Positions 1 to 9,227 are shown, numbered from the stretch's first letter. The stretch: DNA of 64,000 nt from Thermoleophilaceae bacterium (GCA_030447725.1 JAUJOQ010000002.1:329916-393915), one strand, 5' to 3'. Numbers and translations: made by a program. Notes: generated by a model not told the origin, from the letters alone.

Positions 1-38
1 GGGAGGAGCGCAGCCGGAACGTTGTTCCGGCGAGCACC
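1..38 (-). repeat. Palindromic repeat, copy A (truncated by window edge)
   Basis: This segment contains a perfect inverted repeat, GCCGGAAC-GTT-GTTCCGGC, at positions 13-31, inside a longer 38-bp unit. The same 38 bp, with one mismatch, occur on the opposite strand at 39900-39937 inside the cytochrome P450 gene. It lies just downstream of the last gene of the mce operon. No U-tract follows the hairpin on the minus strand, so it reads as a dispersed palindromic element rather than an intrinsic terminator. The element may continue beyond the left edge of the window. Confidence 0.7.
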
Positions 39-45
39 GGACCTT

Positions 46-438
46 TCACTCAACCCGAAACTCGCCCTCCATGTTCGCGTGGATCGTGCAGCGGTAGCGG
101 ACCTCGCCGGGCTCGTCGAAGGTGTGCCGGTAGGTCTTGCCGGGCCCTATCTCGCCCGAGGTGAACTCGTTGTAGGCGCGATCGCCTTGCGTCACGGTGT
201 GCGCCACCTGGTCGCGGTTGGTCCAGGTGACGGTGGCCCCGCGCGCGAGCTTGACCTGGCGGGGACTGAACTCGATGTCCTTCATGCCGATTCGCACGTC
301 GCTGCGGGCGGGCCCCTCGAACTCCGTGCCGCCCAAGCCCGGCACCGACGTGAAGCCCTCCTTGTCCTCCCCGCAGCCGAGAAGCCCCATCACCAGCGAG
401 AGCGCTCCCGCGACGCCCGCAAGGCGGGCAGCGGTCAC
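46..438 (-). CDS. Cupredoxin-domain lipoprotein
   Basis: A 130-residue exported blue-copper-type protein. A short hydrophobic leader ends in a lipobox (LLGC, Cys about residue 22), predicting a lipid-anchored protein outside the membrane. The C-terminal half is a plastocyanin-like fold with all four type I copper ligands visible: His80 (VAHTV) and the Cys117-x2-His120-x2-Met123 cluster (RCTIHANM). The likely role is single-electron transfer; the partner is unknown. The GTG start overlaps the TGA of the upstream ferritin-like gene (GTGA), which fixes the start and implies coupled translation as the last gene of the mce operon. The ORF track extends this frame far upstream, but that part is a shadow. 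Confidence 0.85.
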   Translation of the reverse strand: MTAARLAGVAGALSLVMGLLGCGEDKEGFTSVPGLGGTEFEGPARSDVRIGMKDIEFSPRQVKLARGATVTWTNRDQVAHTVTQGDRAYNEFTSGEIGPGKTYRHTFDEPGEVRYRCTIHANMEGEFRVE

Positions 439-1067
439 CCGCCCTCCTCCACGATGAACGGCGCCACGCGGGCGTCGACCTGCTTCATGGTGAGTCCGCG
501 ATCGAACGCACCGGCGGTGATGTCCTCTCCACGCTCGAAGCGCACCCACGCGGCGTGACGTCCCTCGATCTGGACGATCTGCCCGGCGGCGGTGAGGATG
601 TCCTTCTGCTCGACGAGCGGACCCGCTCCGTTGTAGGCGCTCACACCGGTGTCCTCCAGCGTCTGCGCCGTGGCGAGGAAGCGGTCGGTGCTGGCGAAGG
701 AGTCGCCGAAGTCGAACTTGGGGGTGTCCGGCACCGTGGACGCCAGCTGGCGGATCAGCTGTGCCAGCGTCTCGGCGTGCTCGGCCTCGTTGCGGGCCAG
801 CTCGCGAGCGATTCGCAACGCACCGCCGGACAGGCCGGGGACCTCGCGCAGCGCGCGCTCGTAGAAGTTCTGCTCCAGCCGTTCCAGGACGTAGGCGAAC
901 TGCGCGATCTCCGTGTCGATACGCCCCGATTGCGCGAAGGCCTGGCGCACGAGAGGGCCGGCCGCCGCGGCGCCGCCGATCGCAACCGCCCCGAATACGC
1001 CACGCAACAAGAGCTCCTGGCGGGTGAGGCCGGGGACGGCCCCAGAGACGCGCACGGGCACGTTCAT
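435..1067 (-). CDS. Ferritin-like domain protein (exported)
   Basis: A 210-residue protein of the ferritin-like/desiccation-related type. Residues about 14-45 are a basic then hydrophobic stretch consistent with an export signal. The rest is a four-helix bundle with acidic/His pairs typical of di-iron sites (NEAEHAE near residue 90, IEGRHAAW near residue 165, and Glu-rich first helix EIAQFAYVLE). Such proteins bind two irons and may act as oxidases or iron stores; the substrate cannot be told. ATG overlaps the stop of the upstream paralogue (ATGA), and its stop overlaps the cupredoxin start. It is a diverged paralogue of the neighbouring ferritin-like gene. Confidence 0.8.
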   Translation of the reverse strand: MNVPVRVSGAVPGLTRQELLLRGVFGAVAIGGAAAAGPLVRQAFAQSGRIDTEIAQFAYVLERLEQNFYERALREVPGLSGGALRIARELARNEAEHAETLAQLIRQLASTVPDTPKFDFGDSFASTDRFLATAQTLEDTGVSAYNGAGPLVEQKDILTAAGQIVQIEGRHAAWVRFERGEDITAGAFDRGLTMKQVDARVAPFIVEEGG

Positions 1068-1645
1068 ACGAGAAACCTCCTGATCCTGCGCTGCACCTCG
1101 CCGCGATCGATGGGGGTGGCGAAGGCCCCATCCGGCACCGGAGAGCGGCCCGCGAGCAGGTTCAGTATCGACGCGTGGCGTGCCTCGACGGTGTGGATCG
1201 CGAGCGCCGAGGCGAGGATGTCGTCGCTGGTGATCTTGGCCGCCTCGGCGAGGTAGGCGCCGGCGCCCGTGCCCTCGAGATCCGCAGCCACGCGGATCAC
1301 CTTGTCGCGACCGCCGGAGATCACCGAGTCGAAGTCGGTGGCGGGCCGGCCGACGGGCTTGCCGAGGTCCTTGGCGACCGCGGCGAGCGCCTGCACGTGC
1401 TCGCTCTCGTTGTCGAGGATCTTCTCGGCCAGCTCCGCCTCCCGTCCGCCGAGTACGCCTGAGCTCACCACTGCCTCGTAGAAGTCCTCCTCCAGGAACT
1501 CCAGCGTGAGCGCATAGTTGACGACATCAAGGTCGCCACGTGGGGGACCGTCGCGGGGCTCGTCCTCGGTTTCCCCGCAACCGCTCGCCAGCAGCGCCGC
1601 GCCGCCGGCGGTCGCCGAGACGAAGGTGCGGCGGGTGAGCGTCAA
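1064..1645 (-). CDS. Tat-exported ferritin-like lipoprotein
   Basis: A 193-residue ferritin-like protein. The start is a TTG whose last two bases form part of the TGA of the upstream mce gene (TTGA). From this start the N-terminus is LTLTRRTFVSATAGG, a good twin-arginine motif (TRRTFV), followed by a lipobox (LASGC, Cys23). This predicts export already folded, with metal loaded, and then lipid anchoring. Di-iron signatures are LEFLEEDFYE, DNESEHVQ and VEARHAS. It is paralogous to the next gene. The ORF track assigned a 536-residue frame, whose upstream two thirds are antisense-like shadow of the mce gene. Confidence 0.82.
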   Translation of the reverse strand: MTLTRRTFVSATAGGAALLASGCGETEDEPRDGPPRGDLDVVNYALTLEFLEEDFYEAVVSSGVLGGREAELAEKILDNESEHVQALAAVAKDLGKPVGRPATDFDSVISGGRDKVIRVAADLEGTGAGAYLAEAAKITSDDILASALAIHTVEARHASILNLLAGRSPVPDGAFATPIDRGEVQRRIRRFLV

Positions 1646-3156
1646 GGCCGGACGGGCTCCGTGCCCTCGAGGCCGCGGGGCGTGTCCACCTTGGGCGCGC
1701 GGCCACGGCGCAGGCGCGGGTACTTCTGCCCCTGGAACAGCGACGGCGGAGCCACGAAGCACGGGGGCTCGGCGCCCACGCCGAGGAAGTCGAGCGGAGG
1801 CGGCAGCTGCGTGTCCTTGGGGTTGGGCTGCTCGTCCCCGCCCGGGCAGGTGAAGCTCTCGATCACGCCGGCGGCGGGCATGCGCTCGTAGGCGTTTGGC
1901 ACCGGGTAGGCGTTGCCGCGGTCGAAGGAGGGCCTGCTGGGGTTGCGGGAGAAGGTCTGCGAGTCGATCGACGCAAGCTGCGGCAGCCAGTGCTCGGCCC
2001 CGCGGGGGTTTCCACCCTGGTAGCCGCCGGTGCCCTGACCGGCGAGGGTGGCGCCGCCGAGGGTGAGGAACTGCGCCACCTGGAGCTTGCTGAAGCTGAG
2101 GTAGGACAGGATCGGGTTGAGCTCGGGCAGGAACACGTGCAGGGACTCGAACACGGGCTCGGCGCCCCTCAGGAAGCGCGCCCCTTCGGGAAGGCCGCGG
2201 TTGCCGGCCCGGATGAGGGGATCGAGGTCGACGAACAGGCGCTCGAGGTCCGGCGCGAGCTCGCCGAGGTCGCGCACCGTCGGGCCGAGGTCGTCCACCG
2301 GGCCCTTGAGCTGGTTGACCAGTGGGCGCGTGTCGCGGGAGAAGGTCTCCAGCCGGGCGAGCGTGGTCCGGCTCTCGCGCAGGAAGGTGGGAAACACCTC
2401 GAACGTCTCGGCCAGGGCCTCGTCGCGCGAGGCGAGTGCCGCGAAGGTCTGGTTGCCGTTGTCGATCAGGCCGCGCAGCTGGCCCTCCTCGGCGGCGAGG
2501 GCGTTGAACACGCGACCGGTGTTCTTGATGGTGCCGCGGACGGCCCCCTCCTGGTCCTCGAGGATCTCCAGCAGCCTTGCGCCGTCGGTGGCGAAGGGCG
2601 CCAAGTTGCCGATCGCGTCGTTGAGGTCCTCCCCGTAGTCGCCCGAGACCACCACGGATCCCTCCTGGATCCACTTGGCGAAATTGCGGCGCGTGCGCTT
2701 GTCGAAGATCCGGTAGATCTCGTCGAGCTCGACGGTGATGTTCACGTTGGACTTGGCCAGCTGCTCGCCGTCCTCGAGCATGCCGGCGTCCGGATTGCCC
2801 GGCGTCAACTCGACGTAAGTCTCGCCGAGCAGCGTCTTCTGGCGCAGGATGGCGCGGGTGTCGCGCGGGATCGGCGCGTACTTCTCCTCGACCTCCATCT
2901 CCACCACCGTGCGCCCGCTTGCCTTGTCGAGCTCCCTCGTCCTGACCTTGCCGATGTTGACTCCCGCGAGGCGCACGTCGGCCTCCTCGACCAGCGTCGC
3001 GGCCTCGGGGAACTTGGCGGTGAAGCGGTAGCCCTCCGGGCGCAGCGGGATCGACCCTCCGAAGGAGAGCCAGAGAAAGAGCAGCAGGCCGAAGCAGGAG
3101 AGCGTGAAGCCCACCATCGCGGCGATCCGGCCGACGCTTGGGGTGTCCTTGACCAT
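1642..3156 (-). CDS. Mce-family lipid-transport protein (sixth, MceF-position)
   Basis: A 504-residue MlaD/Mce-domain protein. It has one N-terminal membrane segment (MVGFTLSCFGLLLFLWLSF) and then the MCE beta-barrel domain (about residues 40-120, with the recurring pattern ADVRLAGVNIGKV). A long helical region follows that would form the periplasmic-type needle, and then a proline-rich tail. Mce proteins assemble as hetero-hexamers that ferry lipids or sterols with a YrbE permease and an ATPase. It is the last of six mce genes in the operon, separated from the previous one by 17 nt, and its stop overlaps the TTG of the ferritin-like gene. Confidence 0.85.
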   Translation of the reverse strand: MVKDTPSVGRIAAMVGFTLSCFGLLLFLWLSFGGSIPLRPEGYRFTAKFPEAATLVEEADVRLAGVNIGKVRTRELDKASGRTVVEMEVEEKYAPIPRDTRAILRQKTLLGETYVELTPGNPDAGMLEDGEQLAKSNVNITVELDEIYRIFDKRTRRNFAKWIQEGSVVVSGDYGEDLNDAIGNLAPFATDGARLLEILEDQEGAVRGTIKNTGRVFNALAAEEGQLRGLIDNGNQTFAALASRDEALAETFEVFPTFLRESRTTLARLETFSRDTRPLVNQLKGPVDDLGPTVRDLGELAPDLERLFVDLDPLIRAGNRGLPEGARFLRGAEPVFESLHVFLPELNPILSYLSFSKLQVAQFLTLGGATLAGQGTGGYQGGNPRGAEHWLPQLASIDSQTFSRNPSRPSFDRGNAYPVPNAYERMPAAGVIESFTCPGGDEQPNPKDTQLPPPLDFLGVGAEPPCFVAPPSLFQGQKYPRLRRGRAPKVDTPRGLEGTEPVRP

Positions 3157-3173
3157 CTAGCTGGGGGTCCTCA

Positions 3174-4535
3174 TCAGAAGTTGCAGATCCCGAATCCGGA
3201 GGTGGTCACGGCATCGATCTCAGAGACGATCTGCTCGAGGGGCACGCCCTCGAGCCCCAGCTCCGTGGCCGCAGCGGTGAGCTGCTCCACCACGGTCGGC
3301 ACGCTGATGCCGCACAGGGTGGTGCGGCGGAAGGGCCCATTCGCGTCGGAGGTGTTGAAGAGCGACACGCCGGTCTGGGAGACCCAGGCCAGCCAGTAGA
3401 GCATGCCCTCCTCGCGCTCGCGGTCGCGGGCCAGGTCGCCCGTCAGGCCTTCGGCCCCGCCCGGGTTGTAGGCGCCGATGTTGAAGAAGCGGTTGAGCTC
3501 GTCGAATGACTTGGTCAGGTCGGGCAGCGCCCGCACGGTGGTCCGGGCCGCGCCGCCGAGGCGGGACACGTAGGGGCGCGTCGCCCGCGTGAAGGGGCGG
3601 ATCTGATCCTCGACGATCGGGGCGGCCTCACGCACGAACGGGAGCACTGCCGCGTTGGTCTCTTCGAGGCGGCGGAACGGCGGGCGCAGAGCGTTCAGCG
3701 CGGGGCCCAGCCGGTTGCCGAAGGCCTCCACCTTGGTCAGCGTGGACTCCGTCTGGCGCAACGCGCCCGGCAGCTTGCGCACGGTGGCGGCCACGTTGGT
3801 GTCCTCCTCGGCGAGCGCAGAGAACACCTCATTCGAAGCGGTGACCAGCTGGGTCAGCTCCTCGTCCTTGCCCCCCAGCTCGTCCACGATCTCGCTGTAG
3901 TCGTGCACGAGCCGCTTGAGGCTCTCGCGGCGCAGGGCCACGGCGGAGTTGAGCCGGTCGAGGTCGCGGTGCAGCGGCTCCAGGCGCTGGAAGGTCTTGC
4001 GCAAGTCCTCGCCGCGCCCTTCGAGGCCCTTGCCGCCGGCGGAGATCAGGAGCTTGAGGTAGTCGCGGGTGTCGGCGTCGAGCGCGGAGAACACCTCGTC
4101 GGGGTCGACGTCGGGGGCGGTGTTGGCCACAGGTATGCGGTCGCCCTCGCCGAGGGCCTTGCCCTGGCCCGGCTCGACCTCCAGGAACATGTCCTTCAGT
4201 GCGGTCTTCGGGCGCAGCAGCGCGGTGGCGTCCTCACGGATCAGCCCCTCGTAGGCCTTGTCGATCTCCATGTCGACGACGGCGATGCCGTCCTCGACCT
4301 CCACGGCGCCGATGCTGCCGATCTTCACCCCGGCCACGCGTACGGTCTGGCCCTGGCCAGGGGTGACCGCCTGGGCGTCCTGGAGCTCCACCCGGATCAC
4401 CTGGGGCTTGTCCTCCACCAGCGGAAAGCGGAACCGCTGCTGATCGAGGATGTAGGCCGCGATCCCGAGCGCGACCACGAACAGGCCGAGGATCGCGAGG
4501 AAGTCGCGGAAGTACTTGCGGATCGCGCGCCTCAT
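3174..4535 (-). CDS. Mce-family protein (fifth)
   Basis: A 453-residue Mce protein. An N-terminal basic stretch (MRRAIRKYFRDF) precedes a membrane helix (LAILGLFVVALGIAAYIL). The MCE domain follows with the conserved VRVAGVKIGSIGAVEV segment near residue 70, and then an extended alpha-helical region. ATG overlaps the upstream stop (ATGA). No lipobox is evident, unlike mycobacterial MceE proteins, so the E-like label is positional only. It is expected to form one subunit of the hetero-hexameric Mce tube. Confidence 0.85.
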   Translation of the reverse strand: MRRAIRKYFRDFLAILGLFVVALGIAAYILDQQRFRFPLVEDKPQVIRVELQDAQAVTPGQGQTVRVAGVKIGSIGAVEVEDGIAVVDMEIDKAYEGLIREDATALLRPKTALKDMFLEVEPGQGKALGEGDRIPVANTAPDVDPDEVFSALDADTRDYLKLLISAGGKGLEGRGEDLRKTFQRLEPLHRDLDRLNSAVALRRESLKRLVHDYSEIVDELGGKDEELTQLVTASNEVFSALAEEDTNVAATVRKLPGALRQTESTLTKVEAFGNRLGPALNALRPPFRRLEETNAAVLPFVREAAPIVEDQIRPFTRATRPYVSRLGGAARTTVRALPDLTKSFDELNRFFNIGAYNPGGAEGLTGDLARDREREEGMLYWLAWVSQTGVSLFNTSDANGPFRRTTLCGISVPTVVEQLTAAATELGLEGVPLEQIVSEIDAVTTSGFGICNF

Positions 4536-6049
4536 CGGCCGTCCTCCCCGGCGGCCGCGCGGCGGGCGCGGCCTGCTCTCAGGACCTTCTCGAAGCGATC
4601 GCTTTCGAGGAAGCGCCGCATGCGCGTCTGCAGCAGGCGCTTGTCGGCGGGGCTCGCGCCGGGGTCGCTGAACTCCGAGCTGGCGGCGCTGGGGGCGTTC
4701 AGGTTCGGCGGCTCCTGCGTCTCACAGGGCACGTCCGGGCGGTGCGGGGGCGGCAGGCTGGGGTCGCTCGGCGGCACCGGCTGCACCTCGCCGAGGGCGA
4801 TCCTGTCCGGAGCAACGCCCTGCACACGGAAGAACGGCGTGTTGGCATCGTTGGTGCGGCTGTCACCCGAGAGGCCCACGAAGCTGCGGTTGATCTGCTC
4901 GCGCACGAGCTGGCCGCTGTTGCCCTCCTCGCCCGAAGGGATCTCGGATTCGGCGAAGGGCACGAGCACCTCGTTGGTGCATGAGGCCAGCTCGCGTTGT
5001 GAGGCGAGGAATCCGATCAGCCGTCCGTTCAGGCGCACCAGGCTCGGGATCTGGCGGCGCAGCTCGGCCGCCGTGCCCTGGAGCTCCTGCGGACGCATGA
5101 GCAGGCGCGTCTGGCGGATGAACGGCAGGGCGGCGTCGATGGTCTCGTCAGACGAGCGCACCCCCGGCAGCGCATCGACGGCGAACGCGCGCAGCGGCGG
5201 CAGAGCGTCGTTGAGCGAGGCAAGAGCCGGCTCGCCGGCGACCAGGGTGTCGCGCAGGGCGGGCAGCGAGGCCTGCAGCGCGTCGTCCTCGCCGGCCAGT
5301 GCAGCCGCGGTGGTGTTGAGGTTGGTCACCAGGTCCTTCAGCGAGCCCTCGTCGACGGTCAGCGCCGCTGCGGTCCTCTGCTGGCCCTCGAGCAGGCGCT
5401 GCACGTCTTGTGTCGGCTGGGTGCCCAAGAGGGCGTCGTTGACCAGCGAGGTGCTGCGATAGGCGTCCTCGAAGAACGGGATGGCGTCGTTGAAGGCCTC
5501 CGCGCCACCGCCGCCGAGGCCCTTGAGCGAGTACTCCGCCAGCAGCGTGCGCAGGTCGCCGCGCACATCGGCCTTGAGCACGTTCAGGATCTCGCCGAGC
5601 TGGACCGGCTGGGCGGTCTGATCCATCGGGATCGGGTCGTCGTCACTTTCGCGGATCGGGGCGTTGGGCGTGCCCGGGGAGACGTCGACGAAGAAGTTGC
5701 CCTCGAGCAGGATCCGCGGCCGGATCTTCAGCTCGGCGTCCGTGTGGATCGGAAGACCGTCCTCCTCGAGCTCCATGGTCAGCTTCGCGGCGCCCGTCTT
5801 CGAGTCGATCGTCTCGATCTCCTTGACCTTGCCCACGTTCACGCCGGCGATGCGCACCGGCGACTCGGGCTTGATGCTGCTGGCGTTCTCGAACACCGCC
5901 TCGAGCTCATACGGGCTGGCGAAGGGGTTGGCCTTCGTGAAGCCGAAGTACGACCCGACGGCGATCAGGAGCAGGGTGATCAGGCCCGCGGTGAACGGGG
6001 ACATGCCGCCCTCGCCCGGCCGGCGGCGCTTGCGGCGCAACAGCGCCAT
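4532..6049 (-). CDS. Mce-family protein (fourth)
   Basis: The real product is about 505 residues and starts at the ATG (MALLRRKRRRPGEGG) at 6049, where TGATG overlaps the upstream stop by one base. The ORF track extends the frame to 6469, but that extension is a shadow of the upstream gene. A membrane helix (FTAGLITLLLIAVGSYFGF) precedes the MCE domain (PVRIAGVNVGKVKEIET). A helical region and a Pro/Asp-rich C-terminal tail ending in basic residues complete it. It is a subunit of the Mce complex of this operon. Confidence 0.85.
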   Translation of the reverse strand: MALLRRKRRRPGEGGMSPFTAGLITLLLIAVGSYFGFTKANPFASPYELEAVFENASSIKPESPVRIAGVNVGKVKEIETIDSKTGAAKLTMELEEDGLPIHTDAELKIRPRILLEGNFFVDVSPGTPNAPIRESDDDPIPMDQTAQPVQLGEILNVLKADVRGDLRTLLAEYSLKGLGGGGAEAFNDAIPFFEDAYRSTSLVNDALLGTQPTQDVQRLLEGQQRTAAALTVDEGSLKDLVTNLNTTAAALAGEDDALQASLPALRDTLVAGEPALASLNDALPPLRAFAVDALPGVRSSDETIDAALPFIRQTRLLMRPQELQGTAAELRRQIPSLVRLNGRLIGFLASQRELASCTNEVLVPFAESEIPSGEEGNSGQLVREQINRSFVGLSGDSRTNDANTPFFRVQGVAPDRIALGEVQPVPPSDPSLPPPHRPDVPCETQEPPNLNAPSAASSEFSDPGASPADKRLLQTRMRRFLESDRFEKVLRAGRARRAAAGEDGR

Positions 6050-7569
6050 CAGGGGACGTCCTCGATGTTGTCGATTCCCAGCTCGCGCGCCTTGAAGGTG
6101 CCGCCGTGCCTCGGGCCGGGACCGCCGGGATCGAGCACGACGTTCATGCCGCCCGGCTCGTTGGGGCCGTAGCGGTTGTTCTTCGACAGCCGGCCGGTGG
6201 GGTAGCCGGTCTGGCCGGCGGCACAGTCGGCGTCGCCGTTCTCGTCGATAGCCGGACCGCCGTACTGGGTGTGCAGCGCGGCGGGCGGGTTCGGGCCCGG
6301 TTGGGCGGGGGTCGCGGTGTCCACCGGCCGCGCGCTGTTGCGGCTCCCGAGCCCGTTGAGCTGCTCGCGGTCGGCGGCCTTGAGCAGGACCCGCTCGAGC
6401 GTGCCTCCGCCACCGGGCTGGGAGAGGTGGGTCCCGAGCGGGTTGAGGAAGTAGACGGCGTAGTTGCACACCGTCTGATACGGGGCGATGAACTTGATCC
6501 CCGGCCTGCCGACGTCGACCGCGGTCTTGAGGTCGCGGATCGCCAGGAGGGTGTTCGGGTTGTCCCCGAGGTCCTCCAGGCCGCCGAACAGATCCGACAG
6601 GTCCTCGGTGAGGTCGGGGACGCGCGGCAGGACGTCGGTCCCGGCCTCGAGCGCGGAGTTGAGCGGGGGCAGGGACCGCGGCAGCTCCTGTGCCGCCGGT
6701 CGCAGCCGCCGCGACAGGTCGGCGAAGTCCGCGAGGAAGGGGCGCTGGACGCGGAAGGAGCGGATCGCGACGATCTGGGTCTCAGGGCCCTCGTCGATCG
6801 TCTGCTGAAGCGCGCTCGGGTTGCGCGAGAATGCGTCGAAGGTGTCGGCCATCTCCGTGAAGAGCTGCGCCTGCTCGCGCGCCACCGGCGCAGCCTCGCC
6901 CGCGGCCCGGCCGAGGCCCTCGAAGAAGCCCGCCAGCTCGGTGTCCGGGTCGCTGAGGTTCTCCATCACCGGCTTGAGGTCGCGCAGGAACGGATTGAGC
7001 GAGGCGATCGCCTCGTTGAGCGAGGCCCCACGACCCGCCAGGGCGTCTCCGAAGCCCTCGAGGCCCACGCGAGACGCCTCGCGCGTCTCGGCGTCGAAGG
7101 TCGCGAGCACATCCTCGAGGTCCTCGGGCTGTTCGGTGTCAGCCACCCCGCTGGCCAGTCCCAGCGTGCCGCCGGGCTCGATCGTCTCCGTGGCTACGCC
7201 CGGCGTCAGCTCCACGTACTTCAGACCCAGGGCCGAGCGGGGCCTGACCGCCAGGCCGGTGTCCACGGGCAGCGCCTCCACCGTCTTGTCGAGCTTGAGG
7301 TCGAGGACCGCGATCGAGCGGTCGCCCTCGCGCTTGGCGGTGATCCTGTCGACCACCCCGACGCGGAAGCCGCCGAGGCGGACCTCGTTGCCGCGCACCA
7401 GCTTGGCGGCGTTGGGCACCTCGGCCTTCAGGTCGTACGTGGGCACGAACGGAAGCCCGGAGTTGGCGTTGTAGGCGATGAACACGGCTATCACCGTGAT
7501 CAGCACCGTGACCGCGCCCACCAGCACGGGGCTGGCCACGATCGAGGGTCCTGGGCGTCTTCTGCTCAT
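6049..7569 (-). CDS. Mce-family protein (third)
   Basis: A 506-residue Mce protein with a membrane helix (VLVGAVTVLITVIAVFIAY) and an MCE domain carrying NEVRLGGFRVGVVDRI. A long helical stretch is followed by a Gly/Pro-rich C-terminus (GGPGPRHGGTF). ATGA overlap with the upstream mce gene and TGATG overlap with the downstream one show coupled translation. The C-terminal half carries two cysteines (VCNYAVYF, DADCAAGQ) that could form a disulfide outside the cell. Confidence 0.85.
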   Translation of the reverse strand: MSRRRPGPSIVASPVLVGAVTVLITVIAVFIAYNANSGLPFVPTYDLKAEVPNAAKLVRGNEVRLGGFRVGVVDRITAKREGDRSIAVLDLKLDKTVEALPVDTGLAVRPRSALGLKYVELTPGVATETIEPGGTLGLASGVADTEQPEDLEDVLATFDAETREASRVGLEGFGDALAGRGASLNEAIASLNPFLRDLKPVMENLSDPDTELAGFFEGLGRAAGEAAPVAREQAQLFTEMADTFDAFSRNPSALQQTIDEGPETQIVAIRSFRVQRPFLADFADLSRRLRPAAQELPRSLPPLNSALEAGTDVLPRVPDLTEDLSDLFGGLEDLGDNPNTLLAIRDLKTAVDVGRPGIKFIAPYQTVCNYAVYFLNPLGTHLSQPGGGGTLERVLLKAADREQLNGLGSRNSARPVDTATPAQPGPNPPAALHTQYGGPAIDENGDADCAAGQTGYPTGRLSKNNRYGPNEPGGMNVVLDPGGPGPRHGGTFKARELGIDNIEDVP

Positions 7570-9227
7570 GGCGAGAGGAGGTAGTCGAGGAGGACGGTGG
7601 ACGACTCGTTAGAGGGAGCTCCCCGCAGCCCCGGCGCTCCAGGAAGGGCCGGTGTCTGCTGCGGCGCCCGGGGCAGCGCGGGCACGCCGGGCAGCGCGCC
7701 CAGGAGCTCGCGCACCGCGGGCGGCAGCGTCGGGGCCCCGGAGCGCGGCGCGGAGCGCTCGGAGCCCGGAGCGGAGTCATCGGAGCCCGGCGCGGAGCCA
7801 TCGGCCTCACCGCCGTCGGACACGCGCTTGCCGTCGCGCGCAAACCTGCCATCGCCCGCGTCGCGAGCGGCGCTCGCCGCGGCCTGCGGGTTGTCGGGCA
7901 GCGGGTCGGGGGCGGTGATCCCCGGCTGGTAGGGACCGAGGAACTCGTTGCAGCGGGCGAAGGCCTCCTCCTCGCCTTCGTCGGTGGCGTAGTAGGGCGA
8001 ACAGTCGGGATCCTCGATGCCGATGATCTTCAGCACGTGTCCCACGTCGTCGCGGCCGTTGAGGGCCAGGGTCTGCCAGTAGAAGTAGTTCCACAGCGCC
8101 TCCATCCCGGTGAAGCCGCCGGTGTCGGCGATGTGGGTCTTGTCCGGGGCGGGCGGTCCGGTGGCCTTGGCGCGAGGATCGGGCTCGACCGCACGCTTGC
8201 GGTCGTCGAGGGTCTCGAGCAGCTGGCGCAGCGGCTTGGCGAGGCCCGGCACGTCACGGGCCAGGTCGCGCAGCTCGTTGACCTCGGCCTGAGAGGCGCG
8301 GAACGCGCGCAGGCCGTCGGCAGAGGCCGCGCCCAGGCCGCGGAAGGCGGGGCGGGAGGAGTCCGAGAAGGGCCCGAGACGGGCCAGGAACCTGTCGAGG
8401 TCCGGAGCGGCGGCCTGGAGGTCGGCCAGCGCCGGGATCTGCTCGTCGGCGACGTTGCCGAGCTGGACCATGTAGGGCTCCAACTCGTCGAGGAAGCCGG
8501 GCAGCAGAGCGAAGTTGCGCTTGAGCTCCTCGCGGCGGGTGGCGGTGATCTGCGCCGTCTCCCCCGCCTCGTCGACCCAGCGCGCCACGTCGGCCTTGCG
8601 GTTCTCCAGCTGCTCGGTGACCACCTGGGCGTCGTCGATGAACTTCTGGATCGTGCGGTTCTGGTCGGCCAGGACCCGTAGCGTCCGGCTGGTCTCGCGC
8701 AGACCGGGGTGCGCACGGCGCAGCACCTCGGCAAGGTCCTCGTCGCGACCGGCCAGACCGCTGCCCAACTCGGCGATGATCAGACGCAGCCGCTCGCGGT
8801 ACGGGCGGCGCAGGATGTTGTTCACGAGGTCCACGGGGATCGTCGAGCTGGTCTGCTCGACGGGAATCGTGCCGCCCTCGGCCAGCTTCTCATCCGAGCT
8901 GCCCGGCTGGCAGTCGACGAAGTACTCACCGATCAGCGACTGGGGGCGAATCACGCAACGCGCGTCCTCGCGCAGCTCGCCCACGCCCGGCTCGGTGATC
9001 TCGAACTCGACCACGGCCTTGTGCGGGGACTCGCGCGTGAGCTTGAATCCGGTGGTCTGCCCGGCACGGACCCCGGCGATCTTCAGGTCACCGCCCTCGG
9101 TGAGGCCGAAGGCGTTGTCGAACACCGCGCGGTAGGGCTCACCGGGCCTCTCCCCCCCGGCGGCGCCCAGCACGGCCGCGCCGGCGACCACGAGCACAGT
9201 CAGGGCTATGACCGCCACGCGCCTCAC
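7566..9227 (-). CDS. Mce-family protein (second)
   Basis: A 553-residue Mce protein, the longest of the six. It has an N-terminal membrane helix (VAVIALTVLVVAGAAVLGAA), an MCE domain (GDLKIAGVRAGQTTGFKL) and a long helical region with conserved DLARDVPG-like repeats. A low-complexity Ser/Ala/Pro/Gly tail (repeats of SAPGS/SAPRS type, then PALPGAPG) ends the protein. A GTG start overlaps the TGA of the first mce gene (GTGA). The tail is likely an unstructured surface-exposed linker. Confidence 0.83.
   Translation of the reverse strand: MRRVAVIALTVLVVAGAAVLGAAGGERPGEPYRAVFDNAFGLTEGGDLKIAGVRAGQTTGFKLTRESPHKAVVEFEITEPGVGELREDARCVIRPQSLIGEYFVDCQPGSSDEKLAEGGTIPVEQTSSTIPVDLVNNILRRPYRERLRLIIAELGSGLAGRDEDLAEVLRRAHPGLRETSRTLRVLADQNRTIQKFIDDAQVVTEQLENRKADVARWVDEAGETAQITATRREELKRNFALLPGFLDELEPYMVQLGNVADEQIPALADLQAAAPDLDRFLARLGPFSDSSRPAFRGLGAASADGLRAFRASQAEVNELRDLARDVPGLAKPLRQLLETLDDRKRAVEPDPRAKATGPPAPDKTHIADTGGFTGMEALWNYFYWQTLALNGRDDVGHVLKIIGIEDPDCSPYYATDEGEEEAFARCNEFLGPYQPGITAPDPLPDNPQAAASAARDAGDGRFARDGKRVSDGGEADGSAPGSDDSAPGSERSAPRSGAPTLPPAVRELLGALPGVPALPRAPQQTPALPGAPGLRGAPSNESSTVLLDYLLSP

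Noticed and set aside
1-38. Intrinsic terminator of the mce operon
   Set aside because: The hairpin is not followed by a T run on the minus strand, and the same sequence occurs inside the P450 gene, so a repeat explains it better.
1990-3399. 469-residue plus-strand ORF
   Set aside because: Antisense to an mce gene with clear MCE motifs and no recognisable domain.
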